A stretch of DNA of 14,069 nucleotides from Pseudomonadota bacterium (GTDB lineage Bacteria; Myxococcota_A; Polyangia; Fen-1088), in contig JAEXQJ010000082.1 in NCBI GenBank assembly GCA_023438785.1, positions 1 to 14,069 on the forward strand. Direction: 5' to 3'. The position numbers and the translations under genes were made by a program. Shown piece after piece: positions 6,624 to 13,977 of this stretch; within the stretch, counting starts at the first letter, position 1; each line of letters starts with the position of its first letter. Under the pieces are notes generated by a model, which saw nothing but the letters and a program-made list of their open reading frames with translations, ran no database searches and was not told the DNA's origin.

Positions 6624-7121
6624 GTGATCGTCGTCTTGATGGGTGTTGCTGGCACGGGCAAGTCGCACATCGGGGCGCGCCTGGCGCGCGCGCTCGGTTG
6701 CTCGCTCCTCGACGGGGACGACCTTCACCCGGCCGGCAACATCGCCAAGATGGCCCGCGGCGAGGGGCTTACGGATGAGGATCGCGCGCCGTGGCTGGAA
6801 CAGATTCGCGAGCACATCAAGAGCGCCCAAGCCGCCGGCGTGAACCTGGTCGTGGCTTGCTCGGCGCTCAAGCGTGCCTACCGGCAGGCCCTCGATCCCG
6901 AGGGCGTGCTGCGCTGGGTGTACCTAAAGGGGGAGCGCTCGCTCATCGAGCGACGCCTGCGCGTCCGCGTGGGTCACTTCATGAAAGCCTCAATGCTCGA
7001 CAGCCAGCTCGCCATTCTCGAAGAGCCGCGGCCCGGCGAAGCCCTCACCCTTGAGATCGCCGGCCAGCCGGACGACATCGTCGCGCGGATCCTTGCCTGG
7101 CTCTTCGCGAACCCGGCGTAG
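6624..7121 (+). CDS. gntK: Gluconokinase
   Basis: This 165-residue cytosolic enzyme phosphorylates D-gluconate to 6-phosphogluconate with ATP. The P-loop GVAGTGKS is near the N-terminus. DGDDLHPAGNIAKMARG and LTDEDRAPWL are diagnostic of GntK, as is ACSALKRAYRQAL. The C-terminal half holds GHFMKASMLDSQLAILE, the family's GHFM/SQ block. Length matches the family (about 165-175). GTG at 6624 is chosen because it starts directly at the first beta strand (VIVVLMG). AGGAG at 6604-6608 is a rather distant ribosome site, and the ATG at 6573 would add an unrelated 17-residue tail. The leader directly abuts the broken end of the thrS remnant. It converges with the binding-protein gene 32 nt downstream. 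No gluconate permease or other gnt genes are visible. Confidence 0.93.
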   Translation: MIVVLMGVAGTGKSHIGARLARALGCSLLDGDDLHPAGNIAKMARGEGLTDEDRAPWLEQIREHIKSAQAAGVNLVVACSALKRAYRQALDPEGVLRWVYLKGERSLIERRLRVRVGHFMKASMLDSQLAILEEPRPGEALTLEIAGQPDDIVARILAWLFANPA

Positions 7122-7153
7122 CCCGCTTGGCGCCCTCTGTAGACCGAATCACC

Positions 7154-8218
7154 TCACGGCCCGAGGATCTCGGTGGTCTGCCGGTCGTCGATCGACACGC
7201 CCAAAAAGAACCCATAGAACGACTTCATCTGCGTACGAATGTCCGGGCTCAACCGCCCCGGCTGCAGCGCGCCCAGCAGCCACTGCGCCCCCAGCAGACG
7301 CATGAACGACGGTGGCCGGTCGAACCAGTTGAACGGATCGTTGGGGATCAGGAAGACGCGCCGATCGCGCACGGCGCTCAGATTCGCCCAGCGCGGGTCT
7401 TTGTAGATCGAATTGTAGAAGGTCCGCTCCTTGATCAGGATGACTTCAGGGTCGTAGCCCATGACCTGCTCCAGAGAGATGCGCTCCATGCCGCGCCCGC
7501 GCACGGGCGTGCCCGTGTGCACATTGTGACCGCCCGCTACCTCGATGAGCTCGGTGTGGAACGAGCCGCGGCCTTCGGTCGATAGCCCGTCCGGTCCCTC
7601 GGCGTAGTACACCTTGGGCCGCGCGCTCAACGGCACGGCCGCCACGGCAGCCTTGACCCCGGCCAACATCTCACGCGCGCGCTTGCGCAGCTCCCGCCCT
7701 CGCGCCTGCCGCCCGAGCATCTTTCCCAGGGCTGCCAGCGCCTCGGGGTAGTCCCACACCGTGTCCGCCTGCACGTAGACCCAGGGGATCCCCATGCGGC
7801 GGAACACCGCCTCGTACTCCCCCAGCATCACCGTCTCGTTGAAGTCCCACACCACGATGACATCCGGTTTGGCGGCCAACAACACCTCCTGGTTGATCAT
7901 TCGTCCCATTCCCGAGACGCCCCCTATCACCGGGATGGACCGCATATGCGGCACGGTGTAGCGGCGCTCGCCCTCCCGCTGGGGTGAGTTGAGCCCGGCC
8001 ACGAGCTGGGGATCGATGGCGTACACCAGATAGGTCGCGGGCAAGGAGGTGGCGAAGACCCGTTCGATGCGCTCCGGAACCACGACCTTGCGTCCATGCA
8101 TGTCCTCGACCTCGCGCGCCCCGGCGCGCTGCGCGCTGCCCGCGAGCAACACCGCGAACGCCACGCTCCCAAGAGCCAGACGCGCCCACGACCTACGCCG
8201 ATCGGTTTGCCGCTTCAT
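7154..8218 (-). CDS. Periplasmic binding protein, COG0614 (iron-chelate/cobalamin/metal type)
   Basis: This 354-residue protein has a Sec signal peptide at about residues 1-34 (basic stretch, then LALGSVAFAVLLAGSA). The mature part opens with DMHGRKVVVPERIERVF, the standard start of COG0614 class III binding proteins. Other marks are AIDPQLVAGL, KPDVIVVWDF in the middle lobe and PFNWFDRPPSFMRLLG near the end, where family members place ligand-facing aromatic residues. Known ligands of the family are ferric siderophores, haem, cobalamin and, in some epsilonproteobacteria, nickel, and the sequence alone does not say which. ATG at 8218 is chosen because AAGGAG precedes it by 7 nt. It is divergent from the lipoprotein/TonB-receptor operon. 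The cognate FecCD-type permease and FecE-type ATPase are not in this window. Confidence 0.9.
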   Translation of the reverse strand: MKRQTDRRRSWARLALGSVAFAVLLAGSAQRAGAREVEDMHGRKVVVPERIERVFATSLPATYLVYAIDPQLVAGLNSPQREGERRYTVPHMRSIPVIGGVSGMGRMINQEVLLAAKPDVIVVWDFNETVMLGEYEAVFRRMGIPWVYVQADTVWDYPEALAALGKMLGRQARGRELRKRAREMLAGVKAAVAAVPLSARPKVYYAEGPDGLSTEGRGSFHTELIEVAGGHNVHTGTPVRGRGMERISLEQVMGYDPEVILIKERTFYNSIYKDPRWANLSAVRDRRVFLIPNDPFNWFDRPPSFMRLLGAQWLLGALQPGRLSPDIRTQMKSFYGFFLGVSIDDRQTTEILGP

Positions 8219-8627
8219 CTCATCTCCTTCTTCAGCGCCGGCGCCCAGACACCCTGAACACATCACCTCCGTCCCCTGCTGCCGTGTGCTTCAGTCAACT
8301 CACCCACCTCACCTGGGTCAAGGCCACGCGCCATTTGCCAACCACAATTAACCCGTCCGAAACACCAAGTGCTCAATTGCGGAAAAGAAACCGAGACACC
8401 CGGGCCCGCAGGTTTCTCAGGGATTTCCGTTACGCTTCAACAGCGCAAACAATGGCCACGGCTGCCGGTCAGGGCTTGCGAAGCAGGTCGAGTGTGCGCG
8501 ACTTATGTCCATGGCACTTGCCATGGCCAAGCCTCTCAGTGCTCGATTGGCCACCGGGACAGGTCCCGCTTGCACGCCGTCGAGCCCGTCCGCTCGTCGC
8601 CCGCCCGGGCGCTGCAAAGGAGTTCCC
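8219..8627. other. 409-bp divergent intergenic region with several repeats
   Basis: No credible gene lies here. Contents: (1) two CTCACC copies 9 bp apart (8299-8304, 8308-8313) flanked by GTCAA on both sides (8294-8298, 8317-8321), just upstream of the binding-protein gene. (2) An AT-richer block around 8330-8460, where promoters are likely. (3) A 7-bp inverted repeat, AGAAACC (8386-8392) with GGTTTCT (8411-8417). (4) A tighter hairpin at 8509-8526. I see no confident -35/-10 or -24/-12 pair and no known riboswitch consensus, including the cobalamin B12 box. Confidence 0.6.
8509..8526. promoter_or_regulatory. Perfect palindrome CCATGGC-N4-GCCATGG (operator or hairpin)
   Basis: Seven-bp arms at 8509-8515 and 8520-8526 flank ACTT. 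It lies about 100 bp upstream of the lipoprotein gene and could be a dimeric repressor site or an mRNA hairpin. The core TGGCAC resembles a -24 element, but the -12 GC is absent at the required spacing. Confidence 0.4.
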
Positions 8628-9110
8628 ATGTCGTCACGCTCACACCTTCTCTTCTGTTTCGCGCTCCCCTTGACGCTCGTCGCGAGTTGCTCCTCGTCGA
8701 GCGAGGACGCCTCCACCTGCGCGACGGGTGAGAAACTCGCCTGCTCCTGCGCGGGCGGCGGCTCGGGGTTCCGCGTCTGCCAAGGTGGGGTCTACGGGGC
8801 CTGCGACTGTCAGGCGACGCTCGTCGACGCGGGGACGGGGGACGTCAGCATCGCGCTCGACGCCATCCAGGGGCCGGTCGACGCCAATGCCGATCAGGGC
8901 TCGCCCGACGGCGACGCCCTGCTCTCGGATGCCCCCACGCTCCTGCCGCTCTACTCGGCTTGCACGGCCGACGGCCAATGCGATTCGGGCTTCTGCTTTC
9001 TCTACAACAACGGCAAACAGGCGTGCACCAAGACCTGCACCACCTCCGCCGACTGTCCCGCGCCCTCCACGGGATGCAACGCCAAGGGCGTGTGCAAAGA
9101 CGTCATGTAG
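8628..9110 (+). CDS. Small Cys-rich lipoprotein
   Basis: This 160-residue protein begins at ATG 8628 after an ideal ribosome site (AAAGGAG, 5-nt spacing). An ATG at 8505 in the same frame is rejected. The signal peptide is type II: MSSRSH, a hydrophobic core, and the lipobox LVASC, with the lipidated Cys at residue 21 followed by SSSSED. Two Cys-rich patches follow: one of CATGEKLACSC form with a second CxC-type end, and a C-terminal one with about seven Cys (CTADGQCDSGFC, then CTKTCTTSADC). An Asp/Ala-rich linker separates them. This disulfide-rich style is typical of myxobacterial surface lipoproteins, and the function is unknown. It is first in the plus-strand run, 15 nt ahead of the TonB-receptor gene, so it may be an accessory to that receptor. 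Confidence 0.85.
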   Translation: MSSRSHLLFCFALPLTLVASCSSSSEDASTCATGEKLACSCAGGGSGFRVCQGGVYGACDCQATLVDAGTGDVSIALDAIQGPVDANADQGSPDGDALLSDAPTLLPLYSACTADGQCDSGFCFLYNNGKQACTKTCTTSADCPAPSTGCNAKGVCKDVM

Positions 9111-9125
9111 CCCCAGTCGCCTGTC

Positions 9126-11468
9126 ATGAACGGCATATGCATGCACGGTGACAAAGGAGCCGCCCCGCCGCCGCCCCGCCGGTCGAGCCCGGGACGACGA
9201 CTCGTCGGAGTCGTTGGGCTCGGGAGCTGCCTTCTGACGGGTCCACTCGCCCTCGCACGCGACGAGGCCCCCATCTCCTCGGACGGCACCACCTCCGAGG
9301 TCGTTGTGCGCAGCTCGCGCCTGCCCCCCGCCGCGGACACGGGCGATACCACGTCGGGAACCAACTTCGGGCGTGAGGCGGTCGAGCAGCAAGCGGGCGC
9401 CGCGCACACCAGCGCCATGCGCGTCCTCGAATACCTACCCTCGATCCATGTGGAGAGCACCGACGGCCTCGGACTCGGCGTCGATCCCAACCCCATGCGG
9501 GTTCGGGGGCAACTCGGAGACACCTATGCCCGCTTCGCGAACACCGTTGAACGCGTCCCACTCGGCATCAGCGTCGCGCGGGGGACCATGGGCAACATGG
9601 TCGATCTCGAAAACGTCGGCGACCTGAGCTTTCATCGCGGCGCCGTCCCCGCGGACCGCGGCTTCGGATGCGGGACCACGGCGGGGGCCCTGAATTCCAC
9701 GCTGGTGCGTCCGGCCACCCTCCCGCAGCTCCGCATCGTGATGGGCGGCGGTGGCTTCGACGCGACTCGGCCCACCGCGTCTCTCTTCGCCCGCGCGGAC
9801 TCGGGCGCCGGATTCCTTGGTCTGCGCTCGTTCATCTCCGGCTCGTACAATCACGCGCATAAATGGCGAGGCCCGGGCACCACCGCGCGCTTCAACGGAA
9901 CCATCGGCCTGGCGCGGGCGATTGGTGACCACGTGGAGGTCGAGCTGTATGGCATCGTCAACCATCTGCGGGGCAACGAGTACCGGCCGCTGACCTACGC
10001 CCAGGCCCAGGATCTCTCGACCTACCGTTCCTTCGACTTCACAGACGACGGGACCTATCTCGACTACCGCAACAATCGCCAGGATCTGACCGAGATGGCG
10101 CTCATCACGGAGCTGCACGTCCGGCTTGGGGATCGCGGTTCGATTCTCATCGAGCCCTACGCCACCAACGTGGATGGCGTTCGCTTCTTCGGCACCGAGC
10201 TCAATCCCAGGGTCAATGGCGTCAATCGCATGGCCCTCAAGCAGCGGCAGTACGGCCTCATCGCCGAGGCGCAACTGCGGCTGGTGCGGGATTGGCAGGC
10301 CGTGCTCGGGATGTGGCTGGCTTCACTCGACACGGTGCCGCCGCCCAAGGACCAGAAGTTCTACACGGTGTCAGTGACGGGCGAGCTGGAGTTCTCGCGT
10401 TGGAACCACCTCTCCCAAAGTGACCCGCGCACCATGGCCAGCCCTTACGTGGCCGTGCGGGGCAGCGCGGGGCGGCTGAGCTTCGACACCGGAGTCAGGC
10501 TGGTCGCCGCGGGAATGCCGTCCGTCGTGGGTTACGACCCCAGCGGGCTTCCCGATGTATCGGCCGACGTGGCGCTGGCCGGGCACCCCGCGCGGAAGCC
10601 CGGACTCTACGCCAACGGGCAGACCCAGTACGCCATCCTGCCTCACCTCGGCCTGCGGGTCGCGCTCGCCGACGCCTTGGCCATTCGCGCCGGTTATGGC
10701 CGCAATTACGCCTATCCATTTCAGGGTCCGCTCGTCTCTGCCTACAGCTCGAATGCCGAGAGCTTCGGCAATCTCGGTCTGACGTTGAACGATTTGTGGA
10801 ATCGCCTCCGACTCGAGACCTCCGACAACATTGATCTTGGGCTGCACATTCGCGTTGGCCGCATTGACCTGCGGCCGACCATCTACTACGCCCGTTTTCA
10901 CGACAAGCAGGTGCTGGCCTACGACCCGACTGTCGGTGCGTCCTATTATCAGAACGTCGGCTCGGCGGAGGGCAAGGGAGGCGAACTCGAGGTGTCCGGC
11001 TCACCCTGGGCCTGGTTATCCGTTTGGCTCGCGGGCTCGTACAACCGCACGGCTTTCAAATGCGATTTGAGCACCAAGTCCAGCACGCCCCTGGCCACGA
11101 CGGGCAAGCAGTTCGCCGATGTGCCACTGTGGTTGGGCAAGTTGGGCGTGACCACGCGCTGGCGCGAATGGAGTCTGTCGCCCTTTTTGCGCGTGGTCGG
11201 GGCGCGCTACGGCGACCTCATGAATCGCGAGCGCGTCGATGGTTACGGCGTCCTCGATCTGGTCCTGAGCTACCGGATCCGGCCGCGCGGCTGGCTGCAC
11301 CATCTCGATGTGAGCCTGCGCGGCCAGAACGTCCTCGACGCGCGCTACATCGGCATGATCAGCAACCAGCAGGACGTCTCGGAGGCCCTGGCGACCTCCT
11401 ACCACCCTGGCGCGCCTCGCTTCTGGATGCTGTCTATCGACGGAACTCTGGCCGGCAGCCGGCCCTGA
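9126..11468 (+). CDS. TonB-dependent outer-membrane receptor
   Basis: This 780-residue outer-membrane protein should import a metal chelate or similar ligand using TonB/ExbBD energy. The N-terminus is basic (residues 18-25), followed by a hydrophobic core (VGVVGLGSCLLTGPLALA) with cleavage near residue 44. SEVVVR at 57-62 is a plausible TonB box. The plug domain runs to about residue 190, with VLEYLPSIHV, MRVRGQLGD, GISVARGTM and DRGFGCGTTAGALNS. The rest is alternating beta strands, ending with LRGQNVLDARYIGMIS, YHPGAPRFWMLSID and a last strand, typical of FecA-like barrels. The start is uncertain: neither ATG 9126 nor ATG 9141 has a good ribosome site, and the gene may rely on coupling from the lipoprotein gene 15 nt upstream. 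Its ligand is unknown. The neighbours (binding protein, metal-type GTPase) favour a metal. Confidence 0.93.
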   Translation: MNGICMHGDKGAAPPPPRRSSPGRRLVGVVGLGSCLLTGPLALARDEAPISSDGTTSEVVVRSSRLPPAADTGDTTSGTNFGREAVEQQAGAAHTSAMRVLEYLPSIHVESTDGLGLGVDPNPMRVRGQLGDTYARFANTVERVPLGISVARGTMGNMVDLENVGDLSFHRGAVPADRGFGCGTTAGALNSTLVRPATLPQLRIVMGGGGFDATRPTASLFARADSGAGFLGLRSFISGSYNHAHKWRGPGTTARFNGTIGLARAIGDHVEVELYGIVNHLRGNEYRPLTYAQAQDLSTYRSFDFTDDGTYLDYRNNRQDLTEMALITELHVRLGDRGSILIEPYATNVDGVRFFGTELNPRVNGVNRMALKQRQYGLIAEAQLRLVRDWQAVLGMWLASLDTVPPPKDQKFYTVSVTGELEFSRWNHLSQSDPRTMASPYVAVRGSAGRLSFDTGVRLVAAGMPSVVGYDPSGLPDVSADVALAGHPARKPGLYANGQTQYAILPHLGLRVALADALAIRAGYGRNYAYPFQGPLVSAYSSNAESFGNLGLTLNDLWNRLRLETSDNIDLGLHIRVGRIDLRPTIYYARFHDKQVLAYDPTVGASYYQNVGSAEGKGGELEVSGSPWAWLSVWLAGSYNRTAFKCDLSTKSSTPLATTGKQFADVPLWLGKLGVTTRWREWSLSPFLRVVGARYGDLMNRERVDGYGVLDLVLSYRIRPRGWLHHLDVSLRGQNVLDARYIGMISNQQDVSEALATSYHPGAPRFWMLSIDGTLAGSRP

Positions 11469-11490
11469 CCTCTAGCCTGGTAGGTTGCCC

Positions 11491-12438
11491 GTGACGCTGA
11501 ACTTCGTCTCCATGCTCCCTTGCGGAATGGTCACGCCCTTTCGGCGCGCCGTTCAGGACTATCTCGATGCGCACCCCGGCCTCCTGCCTCCAGAGGCCTC
11601 CTCGCTCGAGGCCAACGTGAATCATGAGAAGTCCTACTACCCCGCGCTGGAGGCGTGCCAGTCCGCCGCGGAATTGCCCGACATCTTGATAGCCTCGGAC
11701 ATCGGCAACCAATTCCACCGCGCCTTCCGCCAACGGTTCGTGGAAAGCGGGGTCTTTGAGGAATTCCTGCCCCACGGACGCAATCCCCAGTTGCAGCAGG
11801 CGGGCTTCTTCGATCCTTCCGGGGACTACACGATGTACTCCGCCAACCTGCTGGTGCTGGTCGCCGACTACCGGCAGCTTGGAGCTCGTCGGGTTCCTCG
11901 CCGCTGGGAGGACCTGCTGGATCCGCAGTACCGGAACCTGATCGCCATCCGCGGCGACGAAGACTTCTTCTGCAACGGGGTTCTGATCCCCTTGGCGCAC
12001 AGGTTCGGCATGGACGCCATGTCCCGGCTTGCGCCAAACGTGCGCGAGGGCATGCATCCCGCGCAGATGGCCAAGCTGGTGGGCAGCGGCAAGCCCGACT
12101 CGCCTGCCGTGTACGTCATGCCACAGTTCTTCGCGGACAAGATCGTGCACAAGGATGCCATGGAGGTGGTCTGGCCCGAGGAGGGTGCCATTCCCAGCCC
12201 GGTGGTCCTATTGGTCAAGCGCGAGGCCGTGGCCCGACATGGCCAGTTGCTCGACTACCTGACCAGCCACGACCTGGCCGAGGTCTTCACGCGCAACGGG
12301 TTCCCTTCCGCCCACCCCGGCGCCAGCGATGTCCTGCACGGACGGCCGCTCTTCTGGGTGGGCTGGGATTTCCTGGCCCACGAGGACGTCGGCGCCTTCA
12401 AGGCCTCCATCCAACGGGCCTTCGCCGAGGCACGCTGA
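11491..12438 (+). CDS. PBP-fold (type 2) substrate-binding-like protein lacking a signal peptide
   Basis: This 315-residue protein resembles ABC substrate-binding proteins of the SBP_bac/AfuA kind. Segments such as ELPDILIASD, RRWEDLLDPQYRNLIAI, GVLIPLAHRFG and EEGAIPSPVVLLVK fit the two-lobe fold. GTG at 11491 is the best start, with AGG 6 nt upstream. TTG at 11485 is the only other one, and an in-frame TAG at 11473-11475 blocks any longer form. The N-terminus begins directly at a beta strand (TLNFVSMLPCGM), so there is no export signal and the protein should be cytosolic. That is very unusual for this fold in an ABC context. Its stop overlaps the next start by one base, so it is coupled to the GTPase. 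A role as a cytosolic chelate or metallo-ligand holder is inference. Confidence 0.82.
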   Translation: MTLNFVSMLPCGMVTPFRRAVQDYLDAHPGLLPPEASSLEANVNHEKSYYPALEACQSAAELPDILIASDIGNQFHRAFRQRFVESGVFEEFLPHGRNPQLQQAGFFDPSGDYTMYSANLLVLVADYRQLGARRVPRRWEDLLDPQYRNLIAIRGDEDFFCNGVLIPLAHRFGMDAMSRLAPNVREGMHPAQMAKLVGSGKPDSPAVYVMPQFFADKIVHKDAMEVVWPEEGAIPSPVVLLVKREAVARHGQLLDYLTSHDLAEVFTRNGFPSAHPGASDVLHGRPLFWVGWDFLAHEDVGAFKASIQRAFAEAR

Positions 12439-13142
12439 TGGCGGTTCGCTTGGTGACCGTGGCCGGGCCGCCCTCGTCGGGCAAGACATCGATCCTGCTC
12501 AAGGCCTTGCTCTCCACCCCCGCCACCGCCCGTCGCGCCGGGGTGGTGAAATTCGACTGCCTGAATTCCCTGGACGAGGAACTCTACCGCAAGCATGGGA
12601 TCCCGGTGCTCTCGGGCGTGGCGGGCAACATCTGTCCCGACCATTTCTTCATCACCAATATCGAGGACTGCTTCGGTTGGGCCGAGGACCATGGTTTGGA
12701 TCTGCTGCTGGTGGAAAGCGCGGGCCTGTGCAACCGTTGTTCTCCCCATCTGCGAGGCGCCATGGCCGTATGCGTGCTGGATTGTCTGAGTGGCATCGGC
12801 ACTCCGTTCAAGGTCGGCCCCATGCTCAAGCTGGCCGACTATGTGGTGCTCACCAAGGCAGACTTGGTGTCGCAGGCGGAGCGCGAGGTCTATCGCCACC
12901 GCGTGCAGCAAGCCAACGCCAATGCCAAGGTCTCCTTTGCCAACGGAATCGACGGACAGGGCTGCGCGCAGTTGCTGGACGCCTGGCTGCGCTTTCCGCC
13001 CCTGGAGAGTCTGGCGGGCGCCAAGCTGCGTTTCACCATGCCCACCGCCGTGTGTTCCTATTGTCTGGGAGAAACCCTGGTGGGAAAGGACCGGCAGATC
13101 GGGATTCTGCGCAAGATGAGGCCTCGGGATGCGGATCGCTAG
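12438..13142 (+). CDS. SIMIBI metal-type GTPase (UreG/HypB/CobW-like)
   Basis: This 234-residue cytosolic P-loop NTPase carries the Walker A AGPPSSGKTS (residues 9-18) and a switch region VVKFDCLN. Its Walker B/G3-like LLLVESAG (90-96) is close to the ESGG of UreG. TKAD (139-142) replaces the usual NKxD base-specificity motif, so the base preference is not certain. CPDH at 66-69 aligns by position with the CPH metal-binding motif of UreG. Two CxxC pairs, Cys98/Cys101 and Cys206/Cys209, offer further metal or Fe-S ligands. Such enzymes deliver nickel or other metals, or load cofactors, in urease, hydrogenase and cobalamin systems. No urease or hydrogenase genes are nearby. The start overlaps the upstream stop (ATGA) and the end overlaps the ABC gene by 14 bp, so the three proteins are made together. 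Confidence 0.87.
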   Translation: MAVRLVTVAGPPSSGKTSILLKALLSTPATARRAGVVKFDCLNSLDEELYRKHGIPVLSGVAGNICPDHFFITNIEDCFGWAEDHGLDLLLVESAGLCNRCSPHLRGAMAVCVLDCLSGIGTPFKVGPMLKLADYVVLTKADLVSQAEREVYRHRVQQANANAKVSFANGIDGQGCAQLLDAWLRFPPLESLAGAKLRFTMPTAVCSYCLGETLVGKDRQIGILRKMRPRDADR

Positions 13143-13884
13143 CCTCACCATTTTGGGCGGCAGAGACAAGTCTGGCGCGCCCGAGTTGGAGCGCATCGAC
13201 TTGGCGGCCGGAGATACTTGCTGTCTGGTGGGCCCCACGGGATCGGGCAAGAGTCGTTTGCTGGCCGACATCGAATGGCTGGCGCAAGGAGACACACCCA
13301 CCGCACGGCGCATCCTGCTCGACGGGCGGCCCCCCAACCAGGCGCAACGGGAGGGCTTGGAGGGCAAATGGGTTGCGCAAATCACGCAGAATATGAATTT
13401 CGTTCTCGACATGTCGGTCATGGAATTCCTGCGTTTGCACGCCGACAGCCTGGGGGAGACGCCCGAGGGCGATCCGGTGGAGATGGTCGTGGCTTGTGCC
13501 AACCAACTCTGCGGGGAGCCGATCTCGCCCCACTCGCCGCTGACCAGCTTGAGTGGAGGCCAATCGCGTTCCTTGATGATCGCCGACGTGGCCTGCCTGG
13601 GTCAGACGCCGGTGGTCTTGCTCGACGAGATCGAGAATGCGGGCATTCACAAGACCGCGGCCCTGCGCCTGTTCTCGGAGCGCGGCAAGATCCTCTTGCT
13701 GGCCAGCCACGATCCGTTGCTCATCCTGCAGGCCCAGTCCCGCGTGGTGATTCGCAACGGGGGAATGGTCCAGGTGGTGCGACCGGCACCAGAGGAACGG
13801 GAGTGCGTTCATGAGCTCCTGGCCATGGACCTGCGCATGGCCGAATTGCGCTCTCGCCTGCGGGCCGGGCTGCCGGTCCGGTGA
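13129..13884 (+). CDS. Soluble ABC-type ATPase with atypical D-loop
   Basis: This 251-residue protein has all core ABC motifs: Walker A GPTGSGKS (35-42), Q-loop Gln87 in ITQNMNF, signature LSGGQ (141-145), Walker B PVVLLDE (161-167) and switch His194 in ASHD. The D-loop after Walker B is IENAG, where transporter ATPases normally have PTxxLD, so it differs from FecE/BtuD/NikD types. There is no membrane segment and no permease gene beside it. ATG 13129 has GAGG 7 nt upstream. It overlaps the GTPase gene by 14 bp, which indicates tight co-expression. It may power a cytosolic complex with the PBP-fold protein and the GTPase, or serve a permease encoded elsewhere. The last roughly 60 residues extend past the ATPase core and are rich in charged residues. 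Confidence 0.88.
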   Translation: MRIASLTILGGRDKSGAPELERIDLAAGDTCCLVGPTGSGKSRLLADIEWLAQGDTPTARRILLDGRPPNQAQREGLEGKWVAQITQNMNFVLDMSVMEFLRLHADSLGETPEGDPVEMVVACANQLCGEPISPHSPLTSLSGGQSRSLMIADVACLGQTPVVLLDEIENAGIHKTAALRLFSERGKILLLASHDPLLILQAQSRVVIRNGGMVQVVRPAPEERECVHELLAMDLRMAELRSRLRAGLPVR

Positions 13885-13977
13885 ACACGAGGCAGCCGTG
13901 CTTGGCGAAGTCGTCCGTGACCGAATCGCGGCCACTCGGTTGACCGCTCGATTGGCTGCTGCTCTACTCGTTCATCG

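Noticed and set aside
8512..8526. Possible sigma-54 promoter starting TGGCAC upstream of the lipoprotein gene
   Set aside because: The -24 part matches, but the position 10 nt after GG is GG, not the invariant GC. The stretch is better explained as a palindrome.
8219..8627. Cobalamin riboswitch upstream of the TonB receptor operon
   Set aside because: I looked for the B12 box and the other conserved cobalamin-riboswitch blocks and found none.
12255..13502. 415-codon open frame on the minus strand
   Set aside because: It is antisense to the GTPase and ABC ATPase genes, which carry all their motifs. Its own translation shows no domain and has shadow-like composition.
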